A stretch of 64,000 nucleotides of DNA from JAVBOW01 sp031550125 (GCA_031550125.1 JAVBOW010000019.1:86945-150944), one strand, 5' to 3'. Shown: positions 1 to 9,144, numbered from the stretch's first letter. The notes: generated by a model from the letters alone, not told the origin. Translations and numbers: made by a program.

Positions 1-551
1 GGCCCGATAATGGCGATAGAGGAGATCAGGACGTAAGGAAGAATGTCGTCCCTGTGTTTGACGAAGATGAAAAGCGCGACCACCGACAATATCTTCGACA
101 CCAGGCCCTGTAAGGCGACGACGCGAAAATCCTCCGTCCCCTGGAAGTACCAGTAAATGGAAACGGGAGTGGCGTAGAGGTACATGCCGGCGACGGCGAA
201 CAGTTTCCAGTCGCGCCTCAACTCCTCTATGGCGAAGATGCTGGCCAAATAGATGGTCGTAAGCGCGAGCGTGCTTATCAGCGTTATGCGGAACAGCTCC
301 GAGAATATCCTGGAACAAGCCGCCTGATCATGCCTGTGTTTGGCTATCTCCCTGACGCCATGTATGTTTATGCCTATGGCGGCAAATATTACGAAATAGC
401 CCGCATAGGTTATGGTGAAATTGGCAAGCCCCACATTTGCCACCCCGAGTACCCGGGAGATATAAGGCACCGTGATGGCCGGTACGACCAGATTGAGCAG
501 GCTGAGCGAGACGCTGTAGAATATATTCTTTCTTATAGTGTTCTGGCTCAT
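1..551 (-). CDS. Wzx-type polysaccharide flippase, N-terminal part (gene runs off left edge)
   Basis: The first 183 codons are visible, starting at an ATG at 551; the C-terminus lies outside the window. The N-terminus is a short polar stretch (SQNTIRKNIFYS) followed by closely spaced hydrophobic helices with PAITVPYISRVLG and YWYFQGTEDF, the pattern of MOP-superfamily O-antigen/capsule flippases. Such proteins move undecaprenyl-linked repeat units across the inner membrane. The gene starts 12 nt after the WecA-like transferase gene on the same strand, so both probably belong to one leftward polysaccharide operon. It is a second flippase, distinct from the one at 18510-19964. The family call is fairly safe; the substrate is unknown. 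Confidence 0.85.
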   Translation of the reverse strand, partial: MSQNTIRKNIFYSVSLSLLNLVVPAITVPYISRVLGVANVGLANFTITYAGYFVIFAAIGINIHGVREIAKHRHDQAACSRIFSELFRITLISTLALTTIYLASIFAIEELRRDWKLFAVAGMYLYATPVSIYWYFQGTEDFRVVALQGLVSKILSVVALFIFVKHRDDILPYVLISSIAIIG

Positions 552-563
552 GCGCCGGCCCTT

Positions 564-1658
564 TTATTTCATACAGGGGATGCGGCTCCTCATCCGGCTG
601 CACCAAAAGTTGAATCCCGTCCAAAGCGCAACGTCCGCCGCCAGCACTACGTTTATATTGAAGAACCTTGCCATGCAAATATTCAGCGCGCTGAAACCTA
701 CCGCCGCCAGCACCAGGACGACCATCGTTTGCCTCGGCGAGAAACCAGCGTCGAGCAGCCTGTGGTGGATGTGGTTTCTGTCCGGAAGGAATGGGCTGCC
801 GCCGTTGCGGATACGGACGACCACCACGCGGATAACGTCGAACGCCGGGACTATCATCGTTCCCAGGGCTATCACCGGAGCGCCATCCGACACGACCTCG
901 ACGCCTGAAGAGACCGAGCAGAACCTGACGGCAAGGAAGGATATGACATATCCCAGGGTAAGGCTGCCTGTATCGCCCATGAATATCTTACGGGCGCGGT
1001 TGGGATTGCCGAACACATTGTAATAGAAAAAAGGCACCAGTACGCCCACCGTGGCCATGGCCAAGGCGCTGTATACCCACAATCCGTGTCCGAGGAACAT
1101 CACGGCAAAGGCCAGGAGCGAAATGCCGCTCAGGCCGGCGGCCAGGCCGTCCACGCCGTCTATAAGGTTTATGGCGTTGGTTATGAACACTACGGTGAAG
1201 ACCGTAAGCAGAATGCCCATCCAGGGAGCGATTGCGTAAATCCCGAAAAGGCCGTGGAAATTATCGATCCACAGGCCCGACAAGGGAAAGAATCCGGCGC
1301 ATACGGCCTGTACTATGAATTTCTGGCGGTAACGCACTCCCACGAGGTCGTCGGCGATACCTGTAAGGTAGATAAGCGTCATGCCGCAGATAAGCAGCAG
1401 GTATTCGGAAGGGAAAGCGCCTGCGCTGTAACCGTACATATTACTGATGGCCAGTACGCAGCAAAAAGTAAAGACTATGGCAGGAAAGAACGACACTCCG
1501 CCGAGCCGGGGAATGGAGCGATGGTGCAGTTTTCGCTCGTCAGGTTCGTCGAACAGTTTTTTCTTGGCGGATATCAGCAATATTCGCGGGATTATGATCG
1601 ATGCCAGGCATAACGATATGAGGAATGTCAAGCCTACGAATATGTGGTATACGTACAT
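564..1658 (-). CDS. WecA/MraY-family undecaprenyl-phosphate sugar-1-phosphate transferase
   Basis: A 364-residue polytopic membrane protein. It carries the family hallmarks: a DD pair at residues 103-104 (TGIADDLVGV), NAINLIDGVDGLAAG at 161-175, GDTGS near 228-232, and HIHHRLLDAG near 299. These match WecA/RgpG/TagO-like enzymes, which transfer a HexNAc-1-phosphate (often GlcNAc-1-P) to undecaprenyl phosphate and so start O-antigen or teichoic-type glycans. Length is typical. It sits 12 nt upstream of a flippase gene and has a promoter-like TTG / TAAATTTG pair about 100 nt upstream of its ATG. MraY itself is unlikely because no mur/fts genes are nearby and the sequence is of the WecA branch. 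The exact sugar cannot be read from sequence. Confidence 0.9.
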   Translation of the reverse strand: MYVYHIFVGLTFLISLCLASIIIPRILLISAKKKLFDEPDERKLHHRSIPRLGGVSFFPAIVFTFCCVLAISNMYGYSAGAFPSEYLLLICGMTLIYLTGIADDLVGVRYRQKFIVQAVCAGFFPLSGLWIDNFHGLFGIYAIAPWMGILLTVFTVVFITNAINLIDGVDGLAAGLSGISLLAFAVMFLGHGLWVYSALAMATVGVLVPFFYYNVFGNPNRARKIFMGDTGSLTLGYVISFLAVRFCSVSSGVEVVSDGAPVIALGTMIVPAFDVIRVVVVRIRNGGSPFLPDRNHIHHRLLDAGFSPRQTMVVLVLAAVGFSALNICMARFFNINVVLAADVALWTGFNFWCSRMRSRIPCMK

Positions 1659-1760
1659 TGCAACACGTTTTTAGTGTGGCCGCACGAATCCGGCGCGGCG
1701 CGGCCAAAAGGGAACACAAAACCTCCCTCGGCAAAATCGGGAAGCGCGCTTTCCGACTCG

Positions 1761-1791
1761 CAAATTTAGCGATTAAAACATTACGAACAAC
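1761..1791 (-). promoter_or_regulatory. Bacteroidota-type promoter upstream of the WecA-like gene
   Basis: On the minus strand a TAAATTTG box (plus-strand 1761-1768) lies 19 nt downstream of a GTTG box (1788-1791), matching the vegetative consensus TTTG-N19-21-TAnnTTTG except for the first base. This implies an untranslated leader of roughly 100 nt before the ATG at 1658. Confidence 0.55.
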
Positions 1792-1874
1792 CAAAAAAGT
1801 TAAAATACTGACATATAACGACACAAAACACTGCAAGACGTTAACCGGAACGGCTTGTCTCGATTATGATCCGT

Positions 1875-2711
1875 TCAAATCTCCCGGCTTAACCCATTCA
1901 AACATTCCGCCCGATCCGCACGGCCGGTAAATTCGAGTATGGCCGAGGCCGTCTCATCAGGCTCCTCGATAAACCCCATGTGGCCCGAGCGTTCCAGCCA
2001 CACCGCCCGGGCGCGGGGGTGGGACTTAAGCATGCTTTCGGCCGTTTCGGCAGATATATGGCCGTCGTGGCGGCCGAAGACGAACATAAGCGGCGTCCCG
2101 GGGTGGGCCTCGAGCGTATCGTTATTGTCGCGCCGGGTGGCCATACCCCTCAGCAGGGCGATAATGCCCGCATCCTCCTCGAGCATCACGTTCTCGGAAA
2201 GCTCCTCTATCGCGGCGGCCAGCCGGCGACGGTTCTCCGGAGCGAAGCCCGCCTCCGGGGCCGTCCTTGCGAGGAGTTCTTTTTTGCCGGCCTCCACAAG
2301 CGCTATCTCCCGGGCGCGGTTCTCCTGTTTTTCGGGAGAATCGGCATTGGGGGTGGAATGCAGCAGGATCAACCCTTTGACCGTAGACGGAAAGAGCCTG
2401 AGCAGTTCCAGAGCCACATACCCGCCCATGGAATGCCCGGCCACGTAACACTCCCCCACCCCTACGGCGTCGAGTGCCGCGCGGACCGTCCGGGCAAGGA
2501 ACTCCATCGTATGTACGGGACCTTTCACCTCCGAGATACCGTGTCCGGGCAGATCTACAGCCACCGTACGCAGGCCGCGGAGCAGAGGGATGAACTCCTC
2601 CCATACCTCTATCGTCTCGAGATAACCGTGCAGAAGCACCAGCGCGGGATTCCCCTCCGCGTTGTCGCGCACCCTGAGCGCGCAACCGTCAGCCATTACG
2701 AATTTTTCCAT
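1875..2711 (-). CDS. alpha/beta-fold hydrolase
   Basis: A 278-residue soluble protein without signal peptide. The oxyanion-hole motif LLHGY is near residue 26, the nucleophile elbow GHSMGG is at 92-97 (Ser94), an acid (FGRHDGH) is near 215, and the catalytic His is in RSGHMGF near 253. This is a complete catalytic triad of the alpha/beta hydrolase superfamily (esterase, lipase or C-C hydrolase type). The substrate cannot be inferred. It appears monocistronic: convergent or unrelated genes flank it, and a 25-nt fragment resembling the end of the dispersed repeat family lies just upstream of its start. Confidence 0.9.
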   Translation of the reverse strand: MEKFVMADGCALRVRDNAEGNPALVLLHGYLETIEVWEEFIPLLRGLRTVAVDLPGHGISEVKGPVHTMEFLARTVRAALDAVGVGECYVAGHSMGGYVALELLRLFPSTVKGLILLHSTPNADSPEKQENRAREIALVEAGKKELLARTAPEAGFAPENRRRLAAAIEELSENVMLEEDAGIIALLRGMATRRDNNDTLEAHPGTPLMFVFGRHDGHISAETAESMLKSHPRARAVWLERSGHMGFIEEPDETASAILEFTGRADRAECLNGLSREI

Positions 2712-2723
2712 GTTTTTACTTCG

Positions 2724-2748
2724 AGCCTGTTTTTCTGGCCGACCCCTA
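2724..2748 (+). repeat. Fragment resembling the 3' end of the dispersed intergenic repeat
   Basis: The segment reads GAGCCTGTTTTTCTGGCCGA followed by CCCCT, close to the terminal AACCTGTTTTTCGGACTGAT segment of the repeat copy ending at 62262. Only about 25 bases match, so this may be a decayed remnant or chance. Confidence 0.3.
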
Positions 2749-2776
2749 ATTCTAAAATGAATAATGCGTTAATAAT

Positions 2777-2800
2777 ACGGCCGGCTTTTCGGCCGGCCGT
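2777..2800. terminator. GC-rich hairpin between two leftward genes
   Basis: ACGGCCGG and CCGGCCGT pair perfectly around an 8-nt centre. There is no clear T-tract on either strand, so it may be a weak or factor-assisted terminator for the small gene at 2832-3017, or just a stem-loop. Confidence 0.4.
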
Positions 2801-2831
2801 CAAGTCGATGATATATGTCGTGCGGCGCGGC

Positions 2832-3017
2832 CTACTGCCCGTCGTCGAAATAGTCGAGTACCGACTCCCGCTTTCTGTAATCCATCTCTATATCGTCGTC
2901 CATTTCGTCCATCATCTGATGGCGTTCCTTTCCGCTTTTTTTGATCGGTTCGAGTTTGATCGCTTTTTTGAGAGTTTCTTCCGCATCGGACGAGCGGAAT
3001 CCTTTCACTGGTTTCAT
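2832..3017 (-). CDS. Small charged protein of unknown function
   Basis: A 61-residue ORF with an ATG at 3017. The N-terminal half is basic and lysine-rich (EETLKKAIKLEP, KKSGKERHQ) and the C-terminal half strongly acidic (MDEMDDDIEMDY, ending DYFDDGQ). It has no signal peptide, no membrane segment and no Cys/His metal site. I do not recognise the family. Its location in a gap with no competing ORF, and a GC-rich hairpin 32 nt beyond its stop, argue that it is a real gene. It could be a small nucleic-acid- or ribosome-associated protein, but nothing shows this. Confidence 0.5.
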   Translation of the reverse strand: MKPVKGFRSSDAEETLKKAIKLEPIKKSGKERHQMMDEMDDDIEMDYRKRESVLDYFDDGQ

Positions 3018-3189
3018 CGCCTGGTAGAGATCGTAAGCTTTTAATAAATCCTGTTAGTATATGGTGGCTTGGGGTGCAATTTTAACTATTTTTTTTCAAA
3101 TACAAACAGGGGCGGCATTTAAATTTTGGCTAAATGCTAAAAGCGACGCCAATAATGATTATTTTTGGCAAACGAATTACCGAAACAGG

Positions 3190-3939
3190 ATGATCGCAGA
3201 GATTCTTTCGCACCGTTCAATACGCAAATACCGCCCCGACCCCATCCCGGCCGAAATAATGGATGAAGTACTCCTGGCCGGCACGAGGGCCTCCAACACC
3301 GGCAACATGCAACTTTACAGCATGGTGGTGACAACCATGCCCGCGATAAAGGAGGCGCTGCTGCCGCTGCATTTCGGCCAGCGCATGGTCGTGGAGGCGC
3401 CTGCGGTGATAACTTTCTGCGCCGACGTGCGCCGTTTCAGCCTGTGGTGCCGCCAACGCGGGGCTGAACCCGCCTACGACAATTTCCTGTGGTTCGTCAA
3501 CGCCATGACCGACGCCGTGCTGGCTTCGCAAAACGTGGCCCTGCAGGCCGAAGCCCTCGGGTTGGGCGTCTGCTTCCTGGGAACGACGGTCTACATGGCC
3601 GATGAAATAGCCGAAACGCTGGAACTTCCCGAGGGGGTGATCCCCGTGACGACGCTCGTGGCCGGATATCCGGCCGATCCGCTTCCGCCGCTCACCGACC
3701 GTCTTCCGCCCGAGGCCGTGATCCACAGGGAAAAGTACGCCGACTACACCCCGCAGGCCATCGACGGCCTGTGGAAAGAGAGGGAGTCCTCGGAGCAAAC
3801 CGCAGAGCTGCTGGAAGCCAACGGCCTGCCCAACCTTGCGCGCATATTCACCGAGCGGCGCTACAAAGCTCAGGACAACTTGACCTTCTCGCGTAAATAT
3901 TTCGAGGCGCTCAAATCGAAAGGATTCTTCAACCAGTGA
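3190..3939 (+). CDS. NfsA/Frp-like nitroreductase (FMN-dependent)
   Basis: I chose the ATG at 3190 (MIAEILSHRSIRKY) because the family begins here; an upstream in-frame start at 3061 would add an AT-rich, non-family extension. The 249-residue protein has the SIRKYRPDPIP N-terminus and ASNTGNMQLYS, which contact FMN in NADPH-dependent nitro/flavin reductases. The NAMTDAVLASQNVALQAEAL helix and a late RLPPEAVIHREKYADYT segment are typical of the NfsA-like branch. It probably reduces flavins, nitroaromatics or quinones in the cytosol. The tamL gene starts 4 nt after its stop, so the two are likely co-transcribed, with no evident functional link. Confidence 0.9.
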   Translation: MIAEILSHRSIRKYRPDPIPAEIMDEVLLAGTRASNTGNMQLYSMVVTTMPAIKEALLPLHFGQRMVVEAPAVITFCADVRRFSLWCRQRGAEPAYDNFLWFVNAMTDAVLASQNVALQAEALGLGVCFLGTTVYMADEIAETLELPEGVIPVTTLVAGYPADPLPPLTDRLPPEAVIHREKYADYTPQAIDGLWKERESSEQTAELLEANGLPNLARIFTERRYKAQDNLTFSRKYFEALKSKGFFNQ

Positions 3940-3943
3940 CGCG

Positions 3944-6304
3944 ATGAGGGGAGTACGTCTTATTTTTACAGCAACGGCCGTTCTGGCGCTGGCGTCGTGC
4001 AGCGTCCGCCGCCACATCCCCGAGGGGCAATATATGCTCCGCCGCAACGACGTGCATACCGACCGTAAAACGGCCAAAAACGAGCGCATAAAGGCCGAAG
4101 AGGTGGAAAACCTCATCCAGCAAAGCCCAAACAAACGTTTCCTGGGTACCAACCTCAACCTGTGGATATACTGCATGTCGAACCCGGCCAAAGACAACTG
4201 GCCCAACCGCTTCCTGCGTTCGCTCGGCACGGCGCCGGTGATCCTCGACCTCGGTTCGGCGCGCATATCGTCGCAATACATACGCAACTACGTACATTCG
4301 AGGGGTTACCGCGACGGTACGTCGTCATACAGCATCGACTCGGCGCGCCGGCGCGCCACGGCTAACTACTACATAGTGCAGAACGAGCCTTACCGCATAG
4401 GCAACATAACCTACGTATTCGAGGACAAGCTGCTCGAAAGCACCATCACGGAAAATATGAAGGCCTCGCTGCTGCACACCGGCGACCCGCTCGACAAGGC
4501 GGCCTTCGAAGCCGAGCGCCAACGCATCAAGGAGCTGCTTCAAGTCAAGGGTTACTATAATTTCACCACCGGCAACATAGGCTACGTAGGCGACTCCACC
4601 GGGAAGAACCGCATGGTGGACGTGGGGGTTGTGGTAAAGAAATTCATGTCGGGCTACAACGCCGACGGATCCCCGCACATGGAAAACAACCCCATCTACC
4701 GCATAGGCCGCATAAACGTCTTCCCCGACTACGACCCCATGAGGGCCGCCACCGACACCAGCTACCTCAACCACCTCGACTCCACCTACTACAAAGGACT
4801 CAACATAGTCTACGGGCAAAAACTGCGTATCCGCGAAAAGGTCCTGCACGGCAATATCCCACTCAGGCCCAACTATCTATACAACACCGCCGACGTGACC
4901 GCCACAAACCGCAACCTGATGAGGCTCGACTACTACAAAAGCGCCAGAGTCGTGTTCGCCGACGCGCCCGACTCCACGGGAAGCCGGGTGACATACGTGG
5001 GAGGCGGAGACGCCGAAGGCGAGCAGACCGACGAGCGCTACCTGATATGCAACATCTACTGCACTCCCGCACAGAGACAACGCTACAATATAGGCCTTGA
5101 AACCACCTTCACGTCGGACTACTACGGCTTGTCGGCCAACCTGGGCTACCGCAACCGCAGCCTCTTCCGGGGGGTGGAGACTTTCGACATAACGCTTACC
5201 GGCAGCTACGACTTCATGCGGGTGCAAGGGAAAAAAGCCTCGTTCGAATTCGGGGGGGCCACTTCCATCACCTTCCCGCGTTTCGTACTTCCGGCGCATA
5301 TACCGGCGTTGGACCGCGTACGCAATCCCCGGTCGCGGGCCGAGCTGTCGATAAACGGCCAGCGCAGGCCCTATTACCACCGCGTACTGTCAAACGCGGC
5401 GTGGGGTTACAGCTGGAATGGCAACAGTTTCACCACCTTCACCATAAAACCCATAGACGTGGGTGCGGTAAAGGTGAACTACATAGACGACGCCTTCCTG
5501 GAAAGCCTGCAGAATCCGTACCTTAAAGACAGCTACCGCTCGCAACTCCTGGCGGGCATATCCGGATCGTGGGTCTATAACAACTCCATGTGGAACAAAC
5601 GGGGAAACGCACTCTCCGTACGCCTCAACGCGGAGACCATGGGAAACCTGCTCAACGGGATATACAGCACGTTGGGAAAAGGCAAGGCCGACGCCGACGG
5701 AAGTTACGAAATTTTCGGCATGCCCTACGCCCAGTATGCACGCGCCGACCTTTCCATAACGGGAAACATCCCCTTCACCCACGGGGGTAAGGCCAGCATA
5801 GCCTACCGCTTCTATACAGGCGGGGGAATATCTTACGGCAACTCGAGCAACGTGGCCATGCCCTACGACCGCCTCTTCTACGCCGGCGGCAGCAACAGCA
5901 TGCGCGGGTGGCCGGCGCGTACCATCGGTCCCGGCTCGCAGGCCGACCCCGCCCCGGACTCATACCCGAGCCAGGTGGGCAACGTGCGCCTGGAGGCAAA
6001 CCTCGAAACGCGATTCCCCATATGGAGCATAGTCCGCGGAGCGGTGTTCTGCGACGTGGGCAACGTGTGGGCAGCCGGACACGGCGATTACGACGAAGCG
6101 GCCATGTTCCGTTTCGATAATTTCTACCGGCAACTGGGCTTTAGCGCCGGCGTAGGCCTGCGCTTCGACATATCGATGGCCATCCTGCGCGCCGACTGGG
6201 GCGTGAGGATACACGATCCCAACCTGCCCTCGGGCCGCAGATGGATACACTCGCCCGATTTATCCGACACGGCGCTGTGCATAGCCGTAGCCTACCCTTT
6301 TTAG
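3944..6304 (+). CDS. tamL: TamA-like outer-membrane lipoprotein (TamL, Omp85 family)
   Basis: A 786-residue protein with a signal peptide ending in a lipobox (LASC, Cys at about 19), so it is predicted to be acylated. The N-terminal half carries POTRA-like segments with repeated strand-helix patterns (for example RIGNITYVFED and KGYYNFTTGNIGYVGDSTGK). The C-terminal half is beta-barrel-rich, with YAGGSNSMRGW, a VGNVRLEANLETRFP strand, GLRFDISMAILRADWGVR and a terminal aromatic (AVAYPF). These are marks of the Omp85/surface antigen D15 superfamily. In Bacteroidota the lipidated TamA relative is called TamL and is thought to act with TamB in outer-membrane assembly. No tamB is visible in the window. 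BamA is less likely because of the lipobox and length. Confidence 0.85.
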   Translation: MRGVRLIFTATAVLALASCSVRRHIPEGQYMLRRNDVHTDRKTAKNERIKAEEVENLIQQSPNKRFLGTNLNLWIYCMSNPAKDNWPNRFLRSLGTAPVILDLGSARISSQYIRNYVHSRGYRDGTSSYSIDSARRRATANYYIVQNEPYRIGNITYVFEDKLLESTITENMKASLLHTGDPLDKAAFEAERQRIKELLQVKGYYNFTTGNIGYVGDSTGKNRMVDVGVVVKKFMSGYNADGSPHMENNPIYRIGRINVFPDYDPMRAATDTSYLNHLDSTYYKGLNIVYGQKLRIREKVLHGNIPLRPNYLYNTADVTATNRNLMRLDYYKSARVVFADAPDSTGSRVTYVGGGDAEGEQTDERYLICNIYCTPAQRQRYNIGLETTFTSDYYGLSANLGYRNRSLFRGVETFDITLTGSYDFMRVQGKKASFEFGGATSITFPRFVLPAHIPALDRVRNPRSRAELSINGQRRPYYHRVLSNAAWGYSWNGNSFTTFTIKPIDVGAVKVNYIDDAFLESLQNPYLKDSYRSQLLAGISGSWVYNNSMWNKRGNALSVRLNAETMGNLLNGIYSTLGKGKADADGSYEIFGMPYAQYARADLSITGNIPFTHGGKASIAYRFYTGGGISYGNSSNVAMPYDRLFYAGGSNSMRGWPARTIGPGSQADPAPDSYPSQVGNVRLEANLETRFPIWSIVRGAVFCDVGNVWAAGHGDYDEAAMFRFDNFYRQLGFSAGVGLRFDISMAILRADWGVRIHDPNLPSGRRWIHSPDLSDTALCIAVAYPF

Positions 6305-6345
6305 GATATACAGATCTGCTTTCAGTAACGTCCGGAGTTAACGCC

Positions 6346-7233
6346 TTAACGAAGGAAACGATAGAACACGCCCAGCGGCAAGGCTTTGCCGGAGACGTCG
6401 GTAAGGTACAGCTCGCCGAACCGCTCGCCGGAGACGGAGCCGAAGACCTGATTGGCCAAACCTTTGGCCAGCAGCGGCGAGAATCCCATGGAATAGAGGT
6501 TCAGCACAATGAAGCCGTGCGGGGCGAGCAAGCCGGCGCACAGACGCATAAGCTCGGGCAGGCCCTCTTCCAATATCCATTTTTCGCCGTCGGGGCCACG
6601 TCCGTAGGCCGGCGGATCGAGGATTATGCCGTGGTATGCGTTTCCGCGGCGCTCTTCGCGGCGGACGAATTTCAGGGCGTCGTCGGTTATCCACCGTACC
6701 GCCTCGAGGCCGCTTTCGACGGCGTTCTCCCTGGCCCACGACACCACCTGCTTCACCGAATCGACATGCGTGACCTGCGCCCCGGCAGCCGCAGCGGCAA
6801 GGGTAGCGCCGCCGGTATAGGCGAAGAGGTTTAACACCTTGGGCGGCCCGTCCGTTCCCGCGGCAAGTGCGCGCACCGAATCGTAAATGAAATTCCAGTT
6901 CTCGGCCTGTTCCGGGAAAAGACCCACGTGCTTGAAGGACGTCAGCCCCATACGCATCCTGACGGCCATCTCCTTGTAGCGGTAGCCCACCCACCACTGC
7001 CCGGGCATGCCGGGAGCGAGATCCCAGCGCCCTTTGTCCCCGCCAGCACTATCGCGGCTGAAAGATGCTCCGGCAGAGAGCCACTCCGCCTCGGAGAGGC
7101 TCTTGTCCCATATGGCCTGCGGCTCGGGACGGCGGACGACATACGGGCCGAAACGCTCCAGTTTCTCGCGCCCGCCGCTGTCCAGCAGACGGTAATCGTC
7201 CCATTCGGGAGACATCATGCAAAGGCCTTTCAT
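6346..7233 (-). CDS. Class I SAM-dependent methyltransferase, RlmI/RlmK-like
   Basis: I set the start at ATG 7233, which overlaps the stop of the upstream U32 gene as ATGA; ATG 7239 or 7218 are alternatives. The 295-residue protein has the SAM-binding segment VLNLFAYTGGATLAAAAAGA, a following VTHVDSVKQVVSWARENA and a catalytic-type LDPPAYGRG. This corresponds to the catalytic domain of the large-subunit rRNA methyltransferases RlmI/RlmK. It lacks the N-terminal PUA domain of RlmI, so the precise target is open. Co-translation with a U32/RlhA-like protein supports an RNA-modification role. Confidence 0.85.
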   Translation of the reverse strand: MKGLCMMSPEWDDYRLLDSGGREKLERFGPYVVRRPEPQAIWDKSLSEAEWLSAGASFSRDSAGGDKGRWDLAPGMPGQWWVGYRYKEMAVRMRMGLTSFKHVGLFPEQAENWNFIYDSVRALAAGTDGPPKVLNLFAYTGGATLAAAAAGAQVTHVDSVKQVVSWARENAVESGLEAVRWITDDALKFVRREERRGNAYHGIILDPPAYGRGPDGEKWILEEGLPELMRLCAGLLAPHGFIVLNLYSMGFSPLLAKGLANQVFGSVSGERFGELYLTDVSGKALPLGVFYRFLR

Positions 7234-9035
7234 TGGCATATTATTTTCATTTCGCAGTTTTCGCAATCGAATTCCAGAGCGTAGCGGTGGCGTCCATGTT
7301 CTATGAACAGCGGCCCGGCAAGCGTATGCCGGCCACGCAGGCACTGGCCGGTCTCGCGCCTTATGCAATATGGCGTCGACATCACCTCGACGCCTTTCAT
7401 GCCGGCGGCCAGATCCCATCCCGGGACCATATCCGTCGCGCCGTGGTCGAGGTGGAACTTTTCGGCAAGGGGGTTCGTTATGTTGGCATAGCCGCCGCCA
7501 AGGCCGGCAGGCATCTTCGCCGGCAGCTCCGCACGCGGCACGGACTCCGGGCGCGGCAAGGGAATGGCCAGCAGGGCCTCCGCGGCGCTGCGGCGCAGGG
7601 CGTTGAGTTGCGACAGGGGGACGAAAGGCACGCCGCCGGCCGCAGCCACATCCGCCCGCGTTATGGCAAGAGGCGTATCGCCGCTCCTGCACGTCTGGGT
7701 TTTTATGGTTTGTAGCATCTTCTCCGCATCGCGCGCCGGGTCGAAACCACCCTCGGCCCGCGCTTCGGCCCGGCGGCCGCAACCGTCGTCCAATACGAGC
7801 GTTATGGAGTCGGGGCCGACCTCTACGCGGGCCTGCGCCTCTATAACGCGGCGCGTGCGGCTGCGCGTGAGGTCGGCTTCGAAACTATGGTCGCGGTTGC
7901 GCAGTATCTCCGCTCCCGGCCTTATGCCGTCCATCACGTTGGGCGTTATGCGCCGGCCGTCCACGGCGTTCACGCCGGTTCCCGACGAGCCGTCGGCAAG
8001 GCATATGCCGTCGCCGGGCGACAGGTCGGAGTGGCGGTCGAGGAAAAAATCCCTACGGCCCGCCGAGACCACCCGGCCCATAACCTCGCCCGCGGCCTTC
8101 GGGGTGTCGAAAGAGGCCGCGCCGCGGCTGCGGCCGGAAAAATAATACGGGGTGAAACCTCGCGAAAAGCTTTTCGAGGGGTCGGGGACGAAATCGGGCC
8201 GCGAAACGCCCGCCGAGGCGCGCCGCATATCGCTCCCCATGGCGGCGTCCATGGCGGCGCGGTAAAAGGCCACCACGTTCTTCACGTAGAGGGCGTCCTT
8301 AAGGCGTCCCTCTATCTTAAAGGAGTCTATTCCCGCCGCAAGCATCGCGGGGATATGCCGCGAGAGGTTCAGGTCGCGCAGCGAGAGCAGGTGTTTGCCT
8401 TTTATGTGTACTTTACCCGCGCCGTCGATAAGGTCCCACGGCAGACGGCAGGGCTGCGAGCAGTCGCCGCGGTTGCCGCTGCGCGACCCCATGGAGCGGC
8501 TCATGTAACAGCGTCCGCTGCGGCAAACGCATATCGCGCCGTGGACGAAAGCCTCCAGGCCTACCGTAGTGGCGGCCCGGATCTCCTCCATCTGCCGCAG
8601 GGAGAGGCCGCGCTCGAGGATAACGCGGGAAAAGCCGCATCTCTCAAGGAAAGCCACGCGTTCAGGCGTGGAGTTCTGCGTCTGGGTGGAGGCGTGCAAC
8701 TCGACGCCCTCCAGGCCCATGCGCAGATAGGCCATGTCCTGCACTATCAGCGCGTCGGCCCCCGCCGCTATCATGCGCACGGCCACATCGCGGGCCTCGT
8801 CCGTCTCGCCGGGAAAAAGAAGCGTATTGAGGGCCACGTAAACCCTCACGCCATAAGGACGGGCATAGTCCGCCATGCGGGCTATATCTTCGGCGGAGTT
8901 ACAGGCCCCGGCGCGCGCGCCGAAAGCCGGGCCGCCCGCATAGATTGCGTCGGCGCCGAAATCCACCGCCGCCCGCGCCGCGTCGTAATCGCGGGCCGGG
9001 GCGAGAAGTTCCGTTATGCGTCCGGGTTTATGCAT
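7230..9035 (-). CDS. Peptidase U32-family protein (RlhA/TrhP-like)
   Basis: I chose the ATG at 9035 (MHKPGRITELLAPARD) rather than an upstream TTG at 9047. The roughly 601-residue protein has the U32 N-terminal core (ELLAPARDYDAA, GADAIYAGG, VELHASTQTQ) and the Cys cluster HGAICVCRSGRCYMS plus GDCSQPCR, which coordinates an Fe-S cluster in the family. FKIEGRLKDALYVKNVV follows, then a long C-terminal DUF3656-like region. Although called collagenase-like, E. coli members (RlhA, TrhP) hydroxylate rRNA or tRNA; the length fits RlhA (23S rRNA C2501 hydroxylation). It is translationally coupled (ATGA) to an rRNA-methyltransferase-like gene. The RNA-hydroxylation role is inference from the family. 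Confidence 0.88.
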   Translation of the reverse strand: MHKPGRITELLAPARDYDAARAAVDFGADAIYAGGPAFGARAGACNSAEDIARMADYARPYGVRVYVALNTLLFPGETDEARDVAVRMIAAGADALIVQDMAYLRMGLEGVELHASTQTQNSTPERVAFLERCGFSRVILERGLSLRQMEEIRAATTVGLEAFVHGAICVCRSGRCYMSRSMGSRSGNRGDCSQPCRLPWDLIDGAGKVHIKGKHLLSLRDLNLSRHIPAMLAAGIDSFKIEGRLKDALYVKNVVAFYRAAMDAAMGSDMRRASAGVSRPDFVPDPSKSFSRGFTPYYFSGRSRGAASFDTPKAAGEVMGRVVSAGRRDFFLDRHSDLSPGDGICLADGSSGTGVNAVDGRRITPNVMDGIRPGAEILRNRDHSFEADLTRSRTRRVIEAQARVEVGPDSITLVLDDGCGRRAEARAEGGFDPARDAEKMLQTIKTQTCRSGDTPLAITRADVAAAGGVPFVPLSQLNALRRSAAEALLAIPLPRPESVPRAELPAKMPAGLGGGYANITNPLAEKFHLDHGATDMVPGWDLAAGMKGVEVMSTPYCIRRETGQCLRGRHTLAGPLFIEHGRHRYALEFDCENCEMKIICQ

Positions 9036-9075
9036 GGATGTCCGCAAGCCTTAACTATACGTTTGATGTTTTATC

Positions 9076-9126
9076 AAAAAAGAGGGGAGGAACCCGCCGC
9101 AAGATGCACAAAGCAGTTCCCTCCCC
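9076..9126 (-). terminator. Probable intrinsic terminator of fabI
   Basis: On the minus strand GGGGAGG..GAAC pairs with GTTCCTCCCC (one bulge, about 20-nt loop) and is followed directly by TCTTTTTT. It lies about 20 nt past the fabI stop. Confidence 0.65.
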
Positions 9127-9144
9127 GCGTGCGGCGTTGCGCGA

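Noticed and set aside
3061..3189. N-terminal extension of the nitroreductase from the in-frame ATG at 3061
   Set aside because: The extension is AT-rich and unlike the family, and the conserved N-terminus begins at the ATG at 3190.
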